Below are positions 16,330 through 22,948 of a stretch of DNA of 32,291 nucleotides, one piece after another (the stretch's first letter is position 1; each line of letters begins with the position of its first letter). Source of the DNA: Pseudomonadota bacterium (lineage in GTDB: Bacteria; Pseudomonadota; Alphaproteobacteria; Acetobacterales; Acetobacteraceae); assembly GCA_021845595.1 (NCBI GenBank), contig JAJZVV010000024.1, positions 1 to 32,291 of the forward strand, given 5' to 3'. The notes under the pieces were generated by a model. The model was not told the origin of the DNA. It saw only the letters and a list, made by a program, of their open reading frames with translations, and ran no database searches. Made by a program: the position numbers and the translations under genes.

Positions 16330-17412
16330 TCATGCGTGGGCGCCCAGCAGCTTGCGATCTTTCACCGTCGCCGCTGTGTCCGCCGTTCCTTCGGCGTGCG
16401 GTCGATCCGCATAGATCGTGCCGTCGCGCCACATCGCGTGCATGATCACCGCGAGCTTGCGGGCCATCGCCACCACCGCCTTCTTGTGGCAGCGTTTGGC
16501 GATCTTCTGGCCCCAGGTCTTCAGCGCCGTCTGACCTTTGTAGCGCGTCAGCATGGCGCTGGCGGCCTCATACAGCGCGCGCCGGACATCCGGATCGCCC
16601 GCCTTGCTGATGCGGCCCTGCACGTCGATCGAGGTGCCCGACTGCCAGCGCTTGGAGGTCAAGCCGAAGTAGGCCGCGACGTCCCGCGAGCGGCGGAAGC
16701 GCGTCGGATCATCGACGGCAGTGGCGAAGGTCAGCGCCGTCACGGGCCCGACGCCGGGGATCGCCATGAACCGGCGGCACAGCTCGTCGCGCGCCACCAG
16801 CTTCACCACCAGGTCGTGCAGCTTCAGATACTCCCGCCACAGCGCCGCGCGCGCCGCCAGCATGCAGTCCATCAACTCGGCGGTCAGCGCATCCTCCGCG
16901 CAGGCCTCGCGCACCGCCTGCTCGAAGCCGGCGCGGCCGACCTTGTGCAGCTTCACGCCGAAGCTCTTCAGCGAATGCCGGATCGCGTTCTCCAGGTCGA
17001 GGAACTTGCGCTTCAGGTTGCGACGGTGCGTCAGCAGCAGCTTCAGCCGGTAGGCGCCATCGGTCTTCACATGCGCCTGGCGGAACCAGCCGGTGCGCAT
17101 CAGATGCGCCAGCCCCAGCGCATCAGTGGCGTCGGTCTTGTTGCGCTGGGCCGACATCGCCGCGCGCACCTGGCGCGTCTCCAGGCAGACCACCGGGATG
17201 CCGAGCGCCAGCAGCCCCGGATGCAGCCAGGGCGACAGCGCCCCGGCTTCGTGGCCGGCGCGTTTCAGCGTCGCGGCAAACGGCGCCAGCGCCGCGGCGA
17301 TCGCCTCCGGTTCGGTCTCCACGGAACACTGCATCAGCACCGCGCCCGCCTCATCGACGACGCACACCGCCGTCTCCTCGATCGACACGTCCAGTCCTGC
17401 AAAATGGGCCAT
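16330..17412 (-). CDS. IS110-family transposase (DEDD recombinase)
   Basis: Insertion sequence recombinase of 360 residues. The N-terminal RuvC-like DEDD domain starts MAHFAGLDVSIEETAVCVVDE with the first catalytic Asp at residue 8, followed by ETRQVRAAMSAQRNKTDATDALGLAHLM with the later Asp residues. The C-terminal Transposase_20 domain has RFMAIPGVGPVTALTFATAV and SKRWQSGTSIDVQGRISKAGD, which includes the conserved serine region. Length is normal and the frame is intact, so the element may still be active. It sits between the lytic transglycosylase and the relaxase genes in the same orientation. The start ATG at 17412 is fixed by the FAGLDVS motif; a longer frame upstream (to 18078) is not coding for this protein. 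Confidence 0.93.
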   Translation of the reverse strand: MAHFAGLDVSIEETAVCVVDEAGAVLMQCSVETEPEAIAAALAPFAATLKRAGHEAGALSPWLHPGLLALGIPVVCLETRQVRAAMSAQRNKTDATDALGLAHLMRTGWFRQAHVKTDGAYRLKLLLTHRRNLKRKFLDLENAIRHSLKSFGVKLHKVGRAGFEQAVREACAEDALTAELMDCMLAARAALWREYLKLHDLVVKLVARDELCRRFMAIPGVGPVTALTFATAVDDPTRFRRSRDVAAYFGLTSKRWQSGTSIDVQGRISKAGDPDVRRALYEAASAMLTRYKGQTALKTWGQKIAKRCHKKAVVAMARKLAVIMHAMWRDGTIYADRPHAEGTADTAATVKDRKLLGAHA

Positions 17413-17737
17413 CGCCGCCGTCCTCCGTCGCTTCGGCGGCCGGGGATCGGCGCCGGTGACGGACAGTTTGCCACCGTCCAAGGGCGGTTTGCGGGTGCGT
17501 TTCGGGGGCGTTGGCGCGTCATGCCCGATTACACCGGCACTCTGTCGGTCGGTTCCTGCACGCCTCCCCTGTTCGCCCCTCCTCCTTCTCGGAAGTGCGC
17601 CTCGCTGCGCTTGCCTGCGACCTCGCATCCAGGGGCCTCGACGTGTCCTCGGAAGGCGCCGGATACCGTCGCAACGCGAAGGGAAACGCAAGCCGACCGA
17701 GGCAACGCCGCGATATGGCCCCAAGGCGGCGTCGCCG
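17413..17737 (-). other. IS110 upstream noncoding end plus transglycosylase-side spacer
   Basis: This 325-nt stretch upstream of the IS110 transposase gene contains no supported gene. In IS110-group elements, the noncoding end upstream of the transposase gene encodes a structured bridge RNA that pairs with donor and target DNA. A comparable RNA would be expected in roughly 17413-17530. The sequence has hairpin potential there, for example GGAC/GTCC arms around 17461-17480. The element boundary could not be fixed, since IS110 elements lack long terminal repeats. The remainder (about 17540-17737) is probably native sequence that once lay next to the relaxase region. Confidence 0.4.
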
Positions 17738-18454
17738 TCATCGCTTGGGCTCCGCCGCAGAAACCGTGACGAACAGGCCGGCGGATTGCGGTGCCATGGC
17801 AGAGAGATCGTGCACGGCGACGACAGCCGGCGTGTCGCTCGGCGGCGGCTTGGCTGACGCGCGATCGGCAGGTTCGGCGTTTGCGGACCGCGAGATGAAG
17901 AGCGGCGCCTGCGTCCAGGAGGAGGGATCGGCTGACGCCAAGAGGACAGGCCCATCGATCGCCTCGCCTCCCACAAAAGGGACGAGCGCCGCGACATAGG
18001 CGACGGTTTCCGCCGGTAGGGGGCGATGCCGGTCGCGATAGTCCTCGTAGCGGCCAGGCCCCGCATTGTAGGCCGCAAGGAAGCCCGGGGATCCGTAGCG
18101 GTCGCGCATCTCGCGCAGAAAGGCGGCGCCCGCGAGGATGTTGTCGTGCGGATCGAACGGGTTACGCCCGAAGCCGTAGCGGGCGCGTAGTGCCGCCCAG
18201 GTTTCGGGCATGATCTGCATCAGGCCCATCGCGCCCTTGGAGGAAACGGCGTGCCGGTCCCCACCGCTTTCGACGCGCATGACCGCGCGTATCCATGCCG
18301 TCGGAATGCCGAAGCGTTGCGCGGCCTCGGTGATGAACGCGGCGTAGGGAGCGGTCGCGGCCTGCGCCGCCGGCGACAGCGCGTGTGCGTGGGCGGATGC
18401 GGTCGGCAGGCCGAGTGCCATCACGCCGGCGAGCAAAAGACGCGCGTGCCGCAT
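17738..18454 (-). CDS. Lytic transglycosylase (conjugation-associated, VirB1-like)
   Basis: This is a periplasmic muramidase that opens peptidoglycan for the secretion channel. The 238-residue protein begins with a signal peptide (MRHARLLLAGVMALGLPTASAHAHA). The SLT catalytic domain spans about residues 35-150: FGIPTAWIRAVMRVESGGDRHAVSSKGAMGLMQIMPETW contains the catalytic Glu in RVESGG, and AAYNAGPGRYEDY is the typical closing motif. A 70-residue C-terminal tail is low-complexity and poorly conserved in appearance. The start lies 4 nt downstream of the DUF736 stop, so it belongs to the repA-to-transglycosylase operon. In related elements the relaxase follows; here an IS110 gene intervenes. 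Confidence 0.92.
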   Translation of the reverse strand: MRHARLLLAGVMALGLPTASAHAHALSPAAQAATAPYAAFITEAAQRFGIPTAWIRAVMRVESGGDRHAVSSKGAMGLMQIMPETWAALRARYGFGRNPFDPHDNILAGAAFLREMRDRYGSPGFLAAYNAGPGRYEDYRDRHRPLPAETVAYVAALVPFVGGEAIDGPVLLASADPSSWTQAPLFISRSANAEPADRASAKPPPSDTPAVVAVHDLSAMAPQSAGLFVTVSAAEPKR

Positions 18455-18458
18455 GCGC

Positions 18459-18794
18459 TCAATCCCGTTCGCCGCGCTTGGGCGGACGGTTCCAGTTCAG
18501 TACCCAGGTCGCGTGGTCGTCGCTCGACCGAAAGAGATTGGCGCGGATCGGCTGCGTAAGCGTCGAATCGTCGATAAGCAGCGACACGTATTCGCCGGCC
18601 TTCTCTCCGGTGCGTTTCCAGCCCGCGCCGATCTCGGGGCCTTCGCCGTCGCCAAGGTGGACGCGATAGTCGGGCGCATTCTCGGCATCGGAGGATTCGG
18701 CCGGAACGAGGGAGAGATCGTGGGTGAAGGAGAGCGTCTGGATGCGTCCGGTGAAGCCGGATTTATCGCGCGTGAACTGACCGATCTGCGCCAT
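18459..18794 (-). CDS. DUF736 family protein (transfer operon copy)
   Basis: This 111-residue protein of the DUF736 family begins MAQIGQFTRDKSGFTGRIQTL, with YRVHLGDGEGPEIGAGWKRTGEKAGEYVSLLIDDSTLTQPIRANLF as the conserved core. The predicted structure is mostly beta strands. The function is unknown, but the family is a reliable marker of alphaproteobacterial conjugative elements. The start at 18794 lies inside the end of traF (32-nt overlap), and the transglycosylase gene starts 4 nt after its stop, so it is translated within the operon. A second, diverged copy lies at 24194-24520. Confidence 0.9.
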   Translation of the reverse strand: MAQIGQFTRDKSGFTGRIQTLSFTHDLSLVPAESSDAENAPDYRVHLGDGEGPEIGAGWKRTGEKAGEYVSLLIDDSTLTQPIRANLFRSSDDHATWVLNWNRPPKRGERD

Positions 18795-19374
18795 GGGAAC
18801 CTCCTCGGTTGGCGGGCTGGAAAGCGGGTCGATCGGTGACGGCGCACCAGACGAAGCGGCCGTCGCCGCCCTCGTCAGTCCACAGCGGGACCGCGCGCGC
18901 GATGATCGACGTGATGGGGAATGGACCGAAATAGCGACCGTCCAGACTGTCCGGGACGGTCGCATTCATCAGGAAGATTTCGCCAGGCGTGAGCGTATGG
19001 CAGCCGCTCCAGCGCGGCAGCGGGCGACCGAGATGATCGCGGTCGTGCGCCAGCCCCACTTCGATCCGATCGATGGTTATCGCGTTGCCGGCGCGGCACA
19101 CGGTCTGTCCGACGACCGCCATGACATGCTTCAGCAGCGGCACGCCCTTGGGCAGAAATCCGCCATCGGCGAGGTAGCGGGCGATCAGTGCGGGCGGTCG
19201 CACCGCAACCAGTTCGCGGACGTGCAGCCGTCCGATGTGCTGCAACGCATAGAGCCCGGTCGGCGTGCTTGCCGTGGCGTTCCAGATCAGTCGGGGCGCG
19301 GGGTGGAAGAACGCCAGAGCGCCCACGCCTGCCATGGCCACGAATGTCGTCATGACGTAGCCGAAGCGGGTCAT
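18763..19374 (-). CDS. traF: TraF, S26-family conjugative transfer signal peptidase
   Basis: This is a membrane-anchored serine peptidase that in P-type systems matures and cyclises the TrbC pilin. The 203 residues have an N-terminal hydrophobic anchor (about residues 8-23), then the catalytic Ser in ASTPTGLYAL and the general-base Lys region in GVPLLKHVMAVVGQTV. Further S26 motifs are GHTLTPGEIFLMN-like CHTLTPGEIFLMN and DSLDGRYFGPFPITSIIARAVPLW. All core motifs are present. The start overlaps the DUF2840 stop by four bases (ATGA) and the 3' end overlaps the DUF736 start. Its probable substrate is encoded at 4676-5017. Confidence 0.92.
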   Translation of the reverse strand: MTRFGYVMTTFVAMAGVGALAFFHPAPRLIWNATASTPTGLYALQHIGRLHVRELVAVRPPALIARYLADGGFLPKGVPLLKHVMAVVGQTVCRAGNAITIDRIEVGLAHDRDHLGRPLPRWSGCHTLTPGEIFLMNATVPDSLDGRYFGPFPITSIIARAVPLWTDEGGDGRFVWCAVTDRPAFQPANRGGSHGADRSVHAR

Positions 19375-19892
19375 GGCATGACACGCCGCCGCTTGCGCCA
19401 GGCGGCGTGCTGCTCACGCGTGTAGGGGCGCGGTTCGTGGTCAGCCGCGAGACGGTTGTGGAGGTGACGCCAGTATTCCGGCGCGGCGTCGGCCGCATCG
19501 ATGCCCAGCGCCTCGACCCTGTCGATCGCCCGCAGCACGCGCTCGACCTTGGGCCAGCCGTTGACCCGCAGCAGGATCTCACCGCCAGGGCGCACGAAGG
19601 GCAGCGTCTGGAAGCGCGCGCCTGGCTCGACGGCGCGCACGATATCCATGCGCGAGACGATGGTGCCGAAGTCGTTCGACGCCCAGCGGACGAAGGCGAA
19701 GATGCTTCCGGGCATGAAGCTGGAGATGCTGCGACGCCGATCGAGGATCTTCTCTTCAACGCGTCGGCCGAAGCGCAACCAGTGTTCGATCTTCTTCTCG
19801 ATCCAGGTCAGTTCGACATGTGTGAGAGCGACTGTCCGCCGATCCGATTGCGGCGCCGGACGCAGCGATGATGGCGGGTGGTTACCGTTCAT
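19371..19892 (-). CDS. DUF2840 family protein
   Basis: This 173-residue member of the DUF2840 family has a characteristic THVELTWIEKKIEHWLRFGRRVEEKILDRRR near the start, SIFAFVRWASNDFGTIVSRMDIVRAV in the middle, and a C-terminal EYWRHLHNRLAADHEPRPYTREQHAAWRKRRR. No catalytic motif is apparent. The family is found almost only next to traF and parA in alphaproteobacterial mobile elements, and its role is unknown. Four-base overlaps with the RHH gene upstream and traF downstream show that it is translationally coupled with both. Confidence 0.88.
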   Translation of the reverse strand: MNGNHPPSSLRPAPQSDRRTVALTHVELTWIEKKIEHWLRFGRRVEEKILDRRRSISSFMPGSIFAFVRWASNDFGTIVSRMDIVRAVEPGARFQTLPFVRPGGEILLRVNGWPKVERVLRAIDRVEALGIDAADAAPEYWRHLHNRLAADHEPRPYTREQHAAWRKRRRVMP

Positions 19893-20143
19893 GACGACAG
19901 CCCGGAATCGTCAGGGAATTCGCGCGCCAGGAGATCGCGGAGCATATCGGCGACGGTGAGGCCGCGGCGGAAAGCGGCGACCTTGATGCGGCCTCTCAGC
20001 GCCGGTGTGACGTCGATCGTCAGCCTTGCGGTGAAAGCGGCAGTCTCGCCGGAGAGGCGGGATGGCGCATCGTTGGCCTTGATCCAGCTTTCGGCGTCGC
20101 CTGGCCGTGCCGCAAAGCCGCGTCGGTGGGAGCGATCAGTCAC
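19889..20143 (-). CDS. RHH-type partition-associated protein (ParB-like position)
   Basis: The protein is 84 residues. The C-terminal half, FTARLTIDVTPALRGRIKVAAFRRGLTVADMLRDLLAREFP, is a ribbon-helix-helix DNA-binding domain. A basic N-terminal arm precedes it. It follows parA with a four-base overlap, which is the position of the centromere-binding protein in small ParA partition systems, so it is the likely ParA partner. The cognate centromere was not identified. Confidence 0.82.
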   Translation of the reverse strand: MTDRSHRRGFAARPGDAESWIKANDAPSRLSGETAAFTARLTIDVTPALRGRIKVAAFRRGLTVADMLRDLLAREFPDDSGLSS

Positions 20144-20778
20144 AGTGAGATCCTCCCGATCTCTGCGGCGAGAGCGGCGATCTCGCGGGCGGCGACGCCC
20201 TGCTCAGCGAGCTCGAAGACCAGGCGCCCGGATTGCGCCGCGTCGGCGAACGCGACGCGCTGGCCGATGGTGCTGGCGAGCACCGGCGGGTCGTGATCCG
20301 CCAGCGTTTCCGCCGTCTCGCGTGCGATGACGGTGCGCGCGCCACAGCGGTTCAGCACAAACCGCGCGGCGAGCTGGGGGCGGTAGATGCGCGCCTCGCG
20401 AAGAAGACTGAGCATTTCGGCCGACGCCCAGCCATCGAGCGGCGACGGCTGCACGGGGATAAGGACCACGTCGGCGGCCAGCAGGGCCGAGCGCATAAGT
20501 CCCGCGACACGCGGTGGGCCGTCGATGACGACATGATCCACGGCGCCGGCGAGGTCTGGCGCTTCGCGATGGAGCGTATCGCGCGCCAGGCCGACGACCC
20601 CGAACAGCCGAGCCACGTTCTCCCGCGCCCGCTGCTGCGACCAATCGAGCGCCGAGCCTTGCGGATCGGCGTCGATCAAGGTCACGCGCTCGCCGTGCCG
20701 CGCCCATTCTCCGGCGAGGTGCAGGGCGAGCGTGGTTTTGCCGACGCCGCCCTTCTGGTTGAGCAAGGCGACGATCAT
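20140..20778 (-). CDS. parA: ParA-family partition ATPase
   Basis: This small ParA/MinD-type ATPase has 212 residues. The deviant Walker A motif LNQKGGVGKTTLALHLAGEWA is at the N-terminus, followed by LIDADPQGSALDW (Walker A' region) and DHVVIDGPPRVAGLMRSALLAADVVLIPVQPSPLDGWAS (Walker B region). It lacks an N-terminal HTH, as in the short type Ib ParA proteins that pair with an RHH partner. That partner is the next gene. The start overlaps the repA stop by four bases. A partition locus together with repA implies that the element can persist as a replicating circle. Confidence 0.93.
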   Translation of the reverse strand: MIVALLNQKGGVGKTTLALHLAGEWARHGERVTLIDADPQGSALDWSQQRARENVARLFGVVGLARDTLHREAPDLAGAVDHVVIDGPPRVAGLMRSALLAADVVLIPVQPSPLDGWASAEMLSLLREARIYRPQLAARFVLNRCGARTVIARETAETLADHDPPVLASTIGQRVAFADAAQSGRLVFELAEQGVAAREIAALAAEIGRISL

Positions 20779-21884
20779 CTTCCCCCTCCCGGCCTTTGGC
20801 CGAAGGGCAGCGACGGTTGCTGGGCCGGATGCTCGGAGATCTGCGCTGGAGCGGCCGGGTTATCCGCAGATCCACTGCGCCAACAAGAAAAGTTAGAATC
20901 TGAGTTAGACTCTAAGTTAAGGGCTGGAATCGCGGTTTCGGGCCAAAGGCTTAGCTGCGATTTGCGCGCCTGAAGTCCCGATACCCCCGCGCCCGAAGTC
21001 CCGATGATCGGCGCGCCCGAAGTCCCGAGCGCTTCCACACGTTTATCCACAGGACCTGTGGATAAACCGGCTGGAAGGATGCGCATTCGTTCACCGCGGT
21101 CGCCGCGCTCGATGTGCAGGCGATAGCCGGGCAGTGACTGGCGGGAGGCGATGCGACGGAGGTCGACGGCGAAATCACGCGGTCGGGCGAGGCTTCCGGA
21201 TTTCTCGTGCAGATGCGCGAGCTCGAACAGCCAGCCGCCCGGCTGGCGGCCGGCGTGCTTGCGGGCGACGCGATAGAGCCAGCGCTCGATTCCTCCGGTA
21301 AGGCGGAAGTAGGCCGGGTCGATGGCGAGGACGAGAGAGCGATCGATGACGCCGCGGTAGAACCAGTCGGGGAGCACGAACTCCATGCCCTCGACGCGAC
21401 CGTCGCGCGTCGCGCATTCCTCCCACTCGTTGATCCAGGAGAACTGGTGACGCCGCCAATGCTCGCCATTGCGGATGGTCGTGCGGATGACCGTCGACTG
21501 GAGCCGGGCGAGCGCGCCTTTGAGCAGCTTATAGTCACGGGCGCCGGTCTGGCGGCCGATGGCGGTCAGAAGCTGGTAGGGCGTAAAGCGCAGGAATCGC
21601 GATGTCTTGAGGCCCAGGTTCTCGGCCTCGACGATCTGGCTGGCCGCCCAGATCAGCACATCGGCGTCCCAGATCGTCGCCATGCCATGCTCGGCCACGG
21701 CATAGACTTCGACGCGGATGTCACCGGCCTGGTAGAGGATCGGCGCGGTGCGCCGGGTTTTGGCGAGCGAGAAAAACGGCCGCTCCATCAGGTCGCGCTG
21801 ATCGCGCGGGCTGGCGTCGCCCGGGGCGACGACGAACGCGTCGAGCTTGCTCCGTTCGCTGGAAGTGATGAGGCGGCGCGACAT
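20775..21884 (-). CDS. repA: Replication initiator protein A (RepA, RPA family)
   Basis: This plasmid-type replication initiator has 369 residues. The core, residues 30-290, has the RPA-family features: RPFFSLAKTRRTAPILYQAGDIRVEVYAV, MATIWDADVLIWAASQIVEAENLGLKTSRFLRFTPYQLLTAIGRQTGARDYKLLKGALARL and GIERWLYRVARKHAGRQPGGWLFELAHLHEKSGS. The C-terminal 80 residues are unlike the rest: repetitive GTSGA segments and a run rich in Asn, Ser and Glu. They are encoded by DNA that carries iterons, DnaA boxes and AT-rich repeats, so this tail may be under DNA-level rather than protein-level selection. The start lies 14 nt after the stop of the AlpA/RdfS-like gene; the stop overlaps parA. Confidence 0.93.
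   Translation of the reverse strand: MSRRLITSSERSKLDAFVVAPGDASPRDQRDLMERPFFSLAKTRRTAPILYQAGDIRVEVYAVAEHGMATIWDADVLIWAASQIVEAENLGLKTSRFLRFTPYQLLTAIGRQTGARDYKLLKGALARLQSTVIRTTIRNGEHWRRHQFSWINEWEECATRDGRVEGMEFVLPDWFYRGVIDRSLVLAIDPAYFRLTGGIERWLYRVARKHAGRQPGGWLFELAHLHEKSGSLARPRDFAVDLRRIASRQSLPGYRLHIERGDRGERMRILPAGLSTGPVDKRVEALGTSGAPIIGTSGAGVSGLQARKSQLSLWPETAIPALNLESNSDSNFSCWRSGSADNPAAPAQISEHPAQQPSLPFGQRPGGGR
20889..20926. repeat. AT-rich 12-bp direct repeats, candidate DNA unwinding element
   Basis: Three consecutive 12-bp units, AGTTAGAATCTG, AGTTAGACTCTA and AGTTAAGGGCTG, start at 20891, 20903 and 20915. The first two differ at only a few positions; the third is degenerate. The patch is far more AT-rich than the rest of repA and forces codons such as TTA that are rare in this GC-rich context. 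Its place 40 bp from the iterons resembles the AT-rich 12/13-mers that melt first in iteron-type origins. Confidence 0.6.
20966..21028. repeat. Three iterons GCGCCYGAAGTCCCGA inside repA
   Basis: Copies of the 16-bp unit lie at 20966-20981, 20989-21004 and 21013-21028, spaced 23 and 24 bp. Copies two and three are identical and copy one differs at one base. Because 23 is not a multiple of three, the first copy is read in another frame (protein LQA versus GTSGA), so the conservation is of DNA, not of the encoded peptide. This is the pattern expected of initiator-binding iterons. Confidence 0.8.
21041..21067. promoter_or_regulatory. Head-to-head pair of perfect DnaA boxes
   Basis: A 12-bp perfect inverted repeat, GTTTATCCACAG and its complement, has a 3-base spacer. 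Each arm contains the consensus DnaA box TTATCCACA (21043-21051 and, reversed, 21057-21065). It lies 12 bp beyond the third iteron. With the iterons and the AT-rich repeats it completes the usual parts list of an iteron-type replication origin. Confidence 0.82.
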
Positions 21885-21898
21885 TGAGGGTCGGCGCC

Positions 21899-22150
21899 TT
21901 AGCGATGGCCAAGACCGGCGGCGCGCGCCTCGACGTAACGGGGGTCGGAGGTCGAGCGGCAGGCGGCCTGATCGGCCCAGGCTTGGAGATCGTCGATGGC
22001 GTAGACGACGCGGCCGCCGAGCTTACGGAAAGTCGGGCCGTTTCCGTGACAGCGGTATTTCTCGAGCGTCCGCGGCGAGATCCCGAGGATGCGCGCCGCC
22101 TCCGGTGTCCGGAGATAGCGTGTCGCGAGCTGTGCGGACCTGTCGAGCAT
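21899..22150 (-). CDS. rdfS: AlpA/MerR-type HTH protein, probable RdfS-like excisionase
   Basis: This 83-residue protein carries a single HTH_17-type winged helix: RYLRTPEAARILGISPRTLEKYRCHGNGPTFRKLGGRVVYAIDDLQAWADQAA. Such proteins serve as recombination directionality factors or small regulators. In the Mesorhizobium R7A symbiosis island a similar small protein, RdfS, is the excisionase activated by FseA. Here the FseA-like genes lie immediately upstream, and this gene heads the repA-parA-traF operon, so the RdfS role is a strong contextual inference, though not provable without the attachment sites. The 213-nt region upstream should contain its promoter. Confidence 0.75.
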   Translation of the reverse strand: MLDRSAQLATRYLRTPEAARILGISPRTLEKYRCHGNGPTFRKLGGRVVYAIDDLQAWADQAACRSTSDPRYVEARAAGLGHR

Positions 22151-22363
22151 GGGGACCCTCCGTCTTGCCTCGAAGAACCGCGGCTAAGTCGCGGCATGTC
22201 GGGGGCACGGTGGCGGAGGGCTCAGGCGTTGGGGGTGGACGAAGATTTTCGCGAGGGTCTGTCCCCCGTTCAGGCGGACACGCGCACGGCCGTCGCCTGT
22301 GAAAAGCTCGAGGCGTGAAGGTTTGTATGGACTGTTTGTCGTCCGTGACGGCCGGCCGCCGGT
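22151..22363 (-). promoter_or_regulatory. Upstream region of the RdfS-like gene, presumed FseA target
   Basis: This noncoding spacer of 213 nt lies between the DUF2285 stop and the rdfS-like start. By analogy with R7A it should hold the FseA-responsive promoter. It contains TTTCGCGAGG at 22247-22256, a 10-mer also present in the hairpin upstream of the DUF736 gene at 24520. There is also a possible CCGCG/CGCGG hairpin around 22178-22194. No convincing -35/-10 pair was found by eye. Confidence 0.35.
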
Positions 22364-22948
22364 TCAATCGCCGCGCAGGAACTTGAGATAGCCGCGTTGG
22401 ACGAGGGAAATCGCATCGTGGATCAGGCGGTTGGCCGCGCGTCGAGAATGAGAATCCTTCCACTCAACCGAAGGCAGTCCGGCTTGTTCCGAACGCAGAA
22501 CCGCCTCGGCGACGTCGCGCGGGCTGCCTCCGGTCTCGTGGATGTCATAGGCTTGGAGAAGCTGAATGAGCCGGCGCTTGCGTAGCACGGTCAAGCTGAG
22601 CGCCTGGGGGAGAAGGCCGATGGTCTGGCCGCGTAGGCGGCGGACGAAGCGCGAGGCGACATCCAGTCGGAGGTCGATCGCCGTGGCGCCGATGGGCAGA
22701 ATGATCGCAGGGCGTGATACGGCTCTGTCGTTGCATAATCGGATATGAAGTTCGCCGGTTCCGTCGGCAACAACGACCTCCCGACCGTCGTCGTCAATCT
22801 GATCCCCGATCACCGATCCGAGCTGTGCCGGGTCGAGCGACAGGGGATCGAAGCTGGACGGGGCGACGTCGATGATCAGGGTGCCGGGGGAAAATTCCGG
22901 CAGCCAGGACACGGGTCCGGTCCCGACCGGGGCATAGGGGTCAGGCGC
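22364..22948 (-). CDS. fseA: DUF2285 part of a frameshifted FseA-like activator
   Basis: This second frame encodes 194 residues after the shift point, starting APDPYAPVGTGPVSWLPEF and ending with the DUF2285 domain: FVRRLRGQTIGLLPQALSLTVLRKRRLIQLLQAYDIHETGGSPRDVAEAVL then DSHSRRAANRLIHDAISLVQRGYLKFLRGD. The open frame reaches back to an ATG at 23038 (MPKRSARS), but the region before 22949 in this frame resembles nothing, whereas the overlapping frame encodes DUF6499. Joined at the TTTC at 22952-22949 by a +1 shift, the two give WGLRF-APDPY, the continuity expected of single-frame relatives. The product (about 261 residues) would match FseA, the activator of rdfS in R7A. Confidence 0.82.
   Translation of the reverse strand, partial: APDPYAPVGTGPVSWLPEFSPGTLIIDVAPSSFDPLSLDPAQLGSVIGDQIDDDGREVVVADGTGELHIRLCNDRAVSRPAIILPIGATAIDLRLDVASRFVRRLRGQTIGLLPQALSLTVLRKRRLIQLLQAYDIHETGGSPRDVAEAVLRSEQAGLPSVEWKDSHSRRAANRLIHDAISLVQRGYLKFLRGD

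Noticed and set aside
16336-17769. 477-codon plus-strand open frame opposite the IS110 transposase
   Set aside because: Shadow frame rich in Arg, Gln and His; the minus-strand protein has the full DEDD and Transposase_20 motifs.
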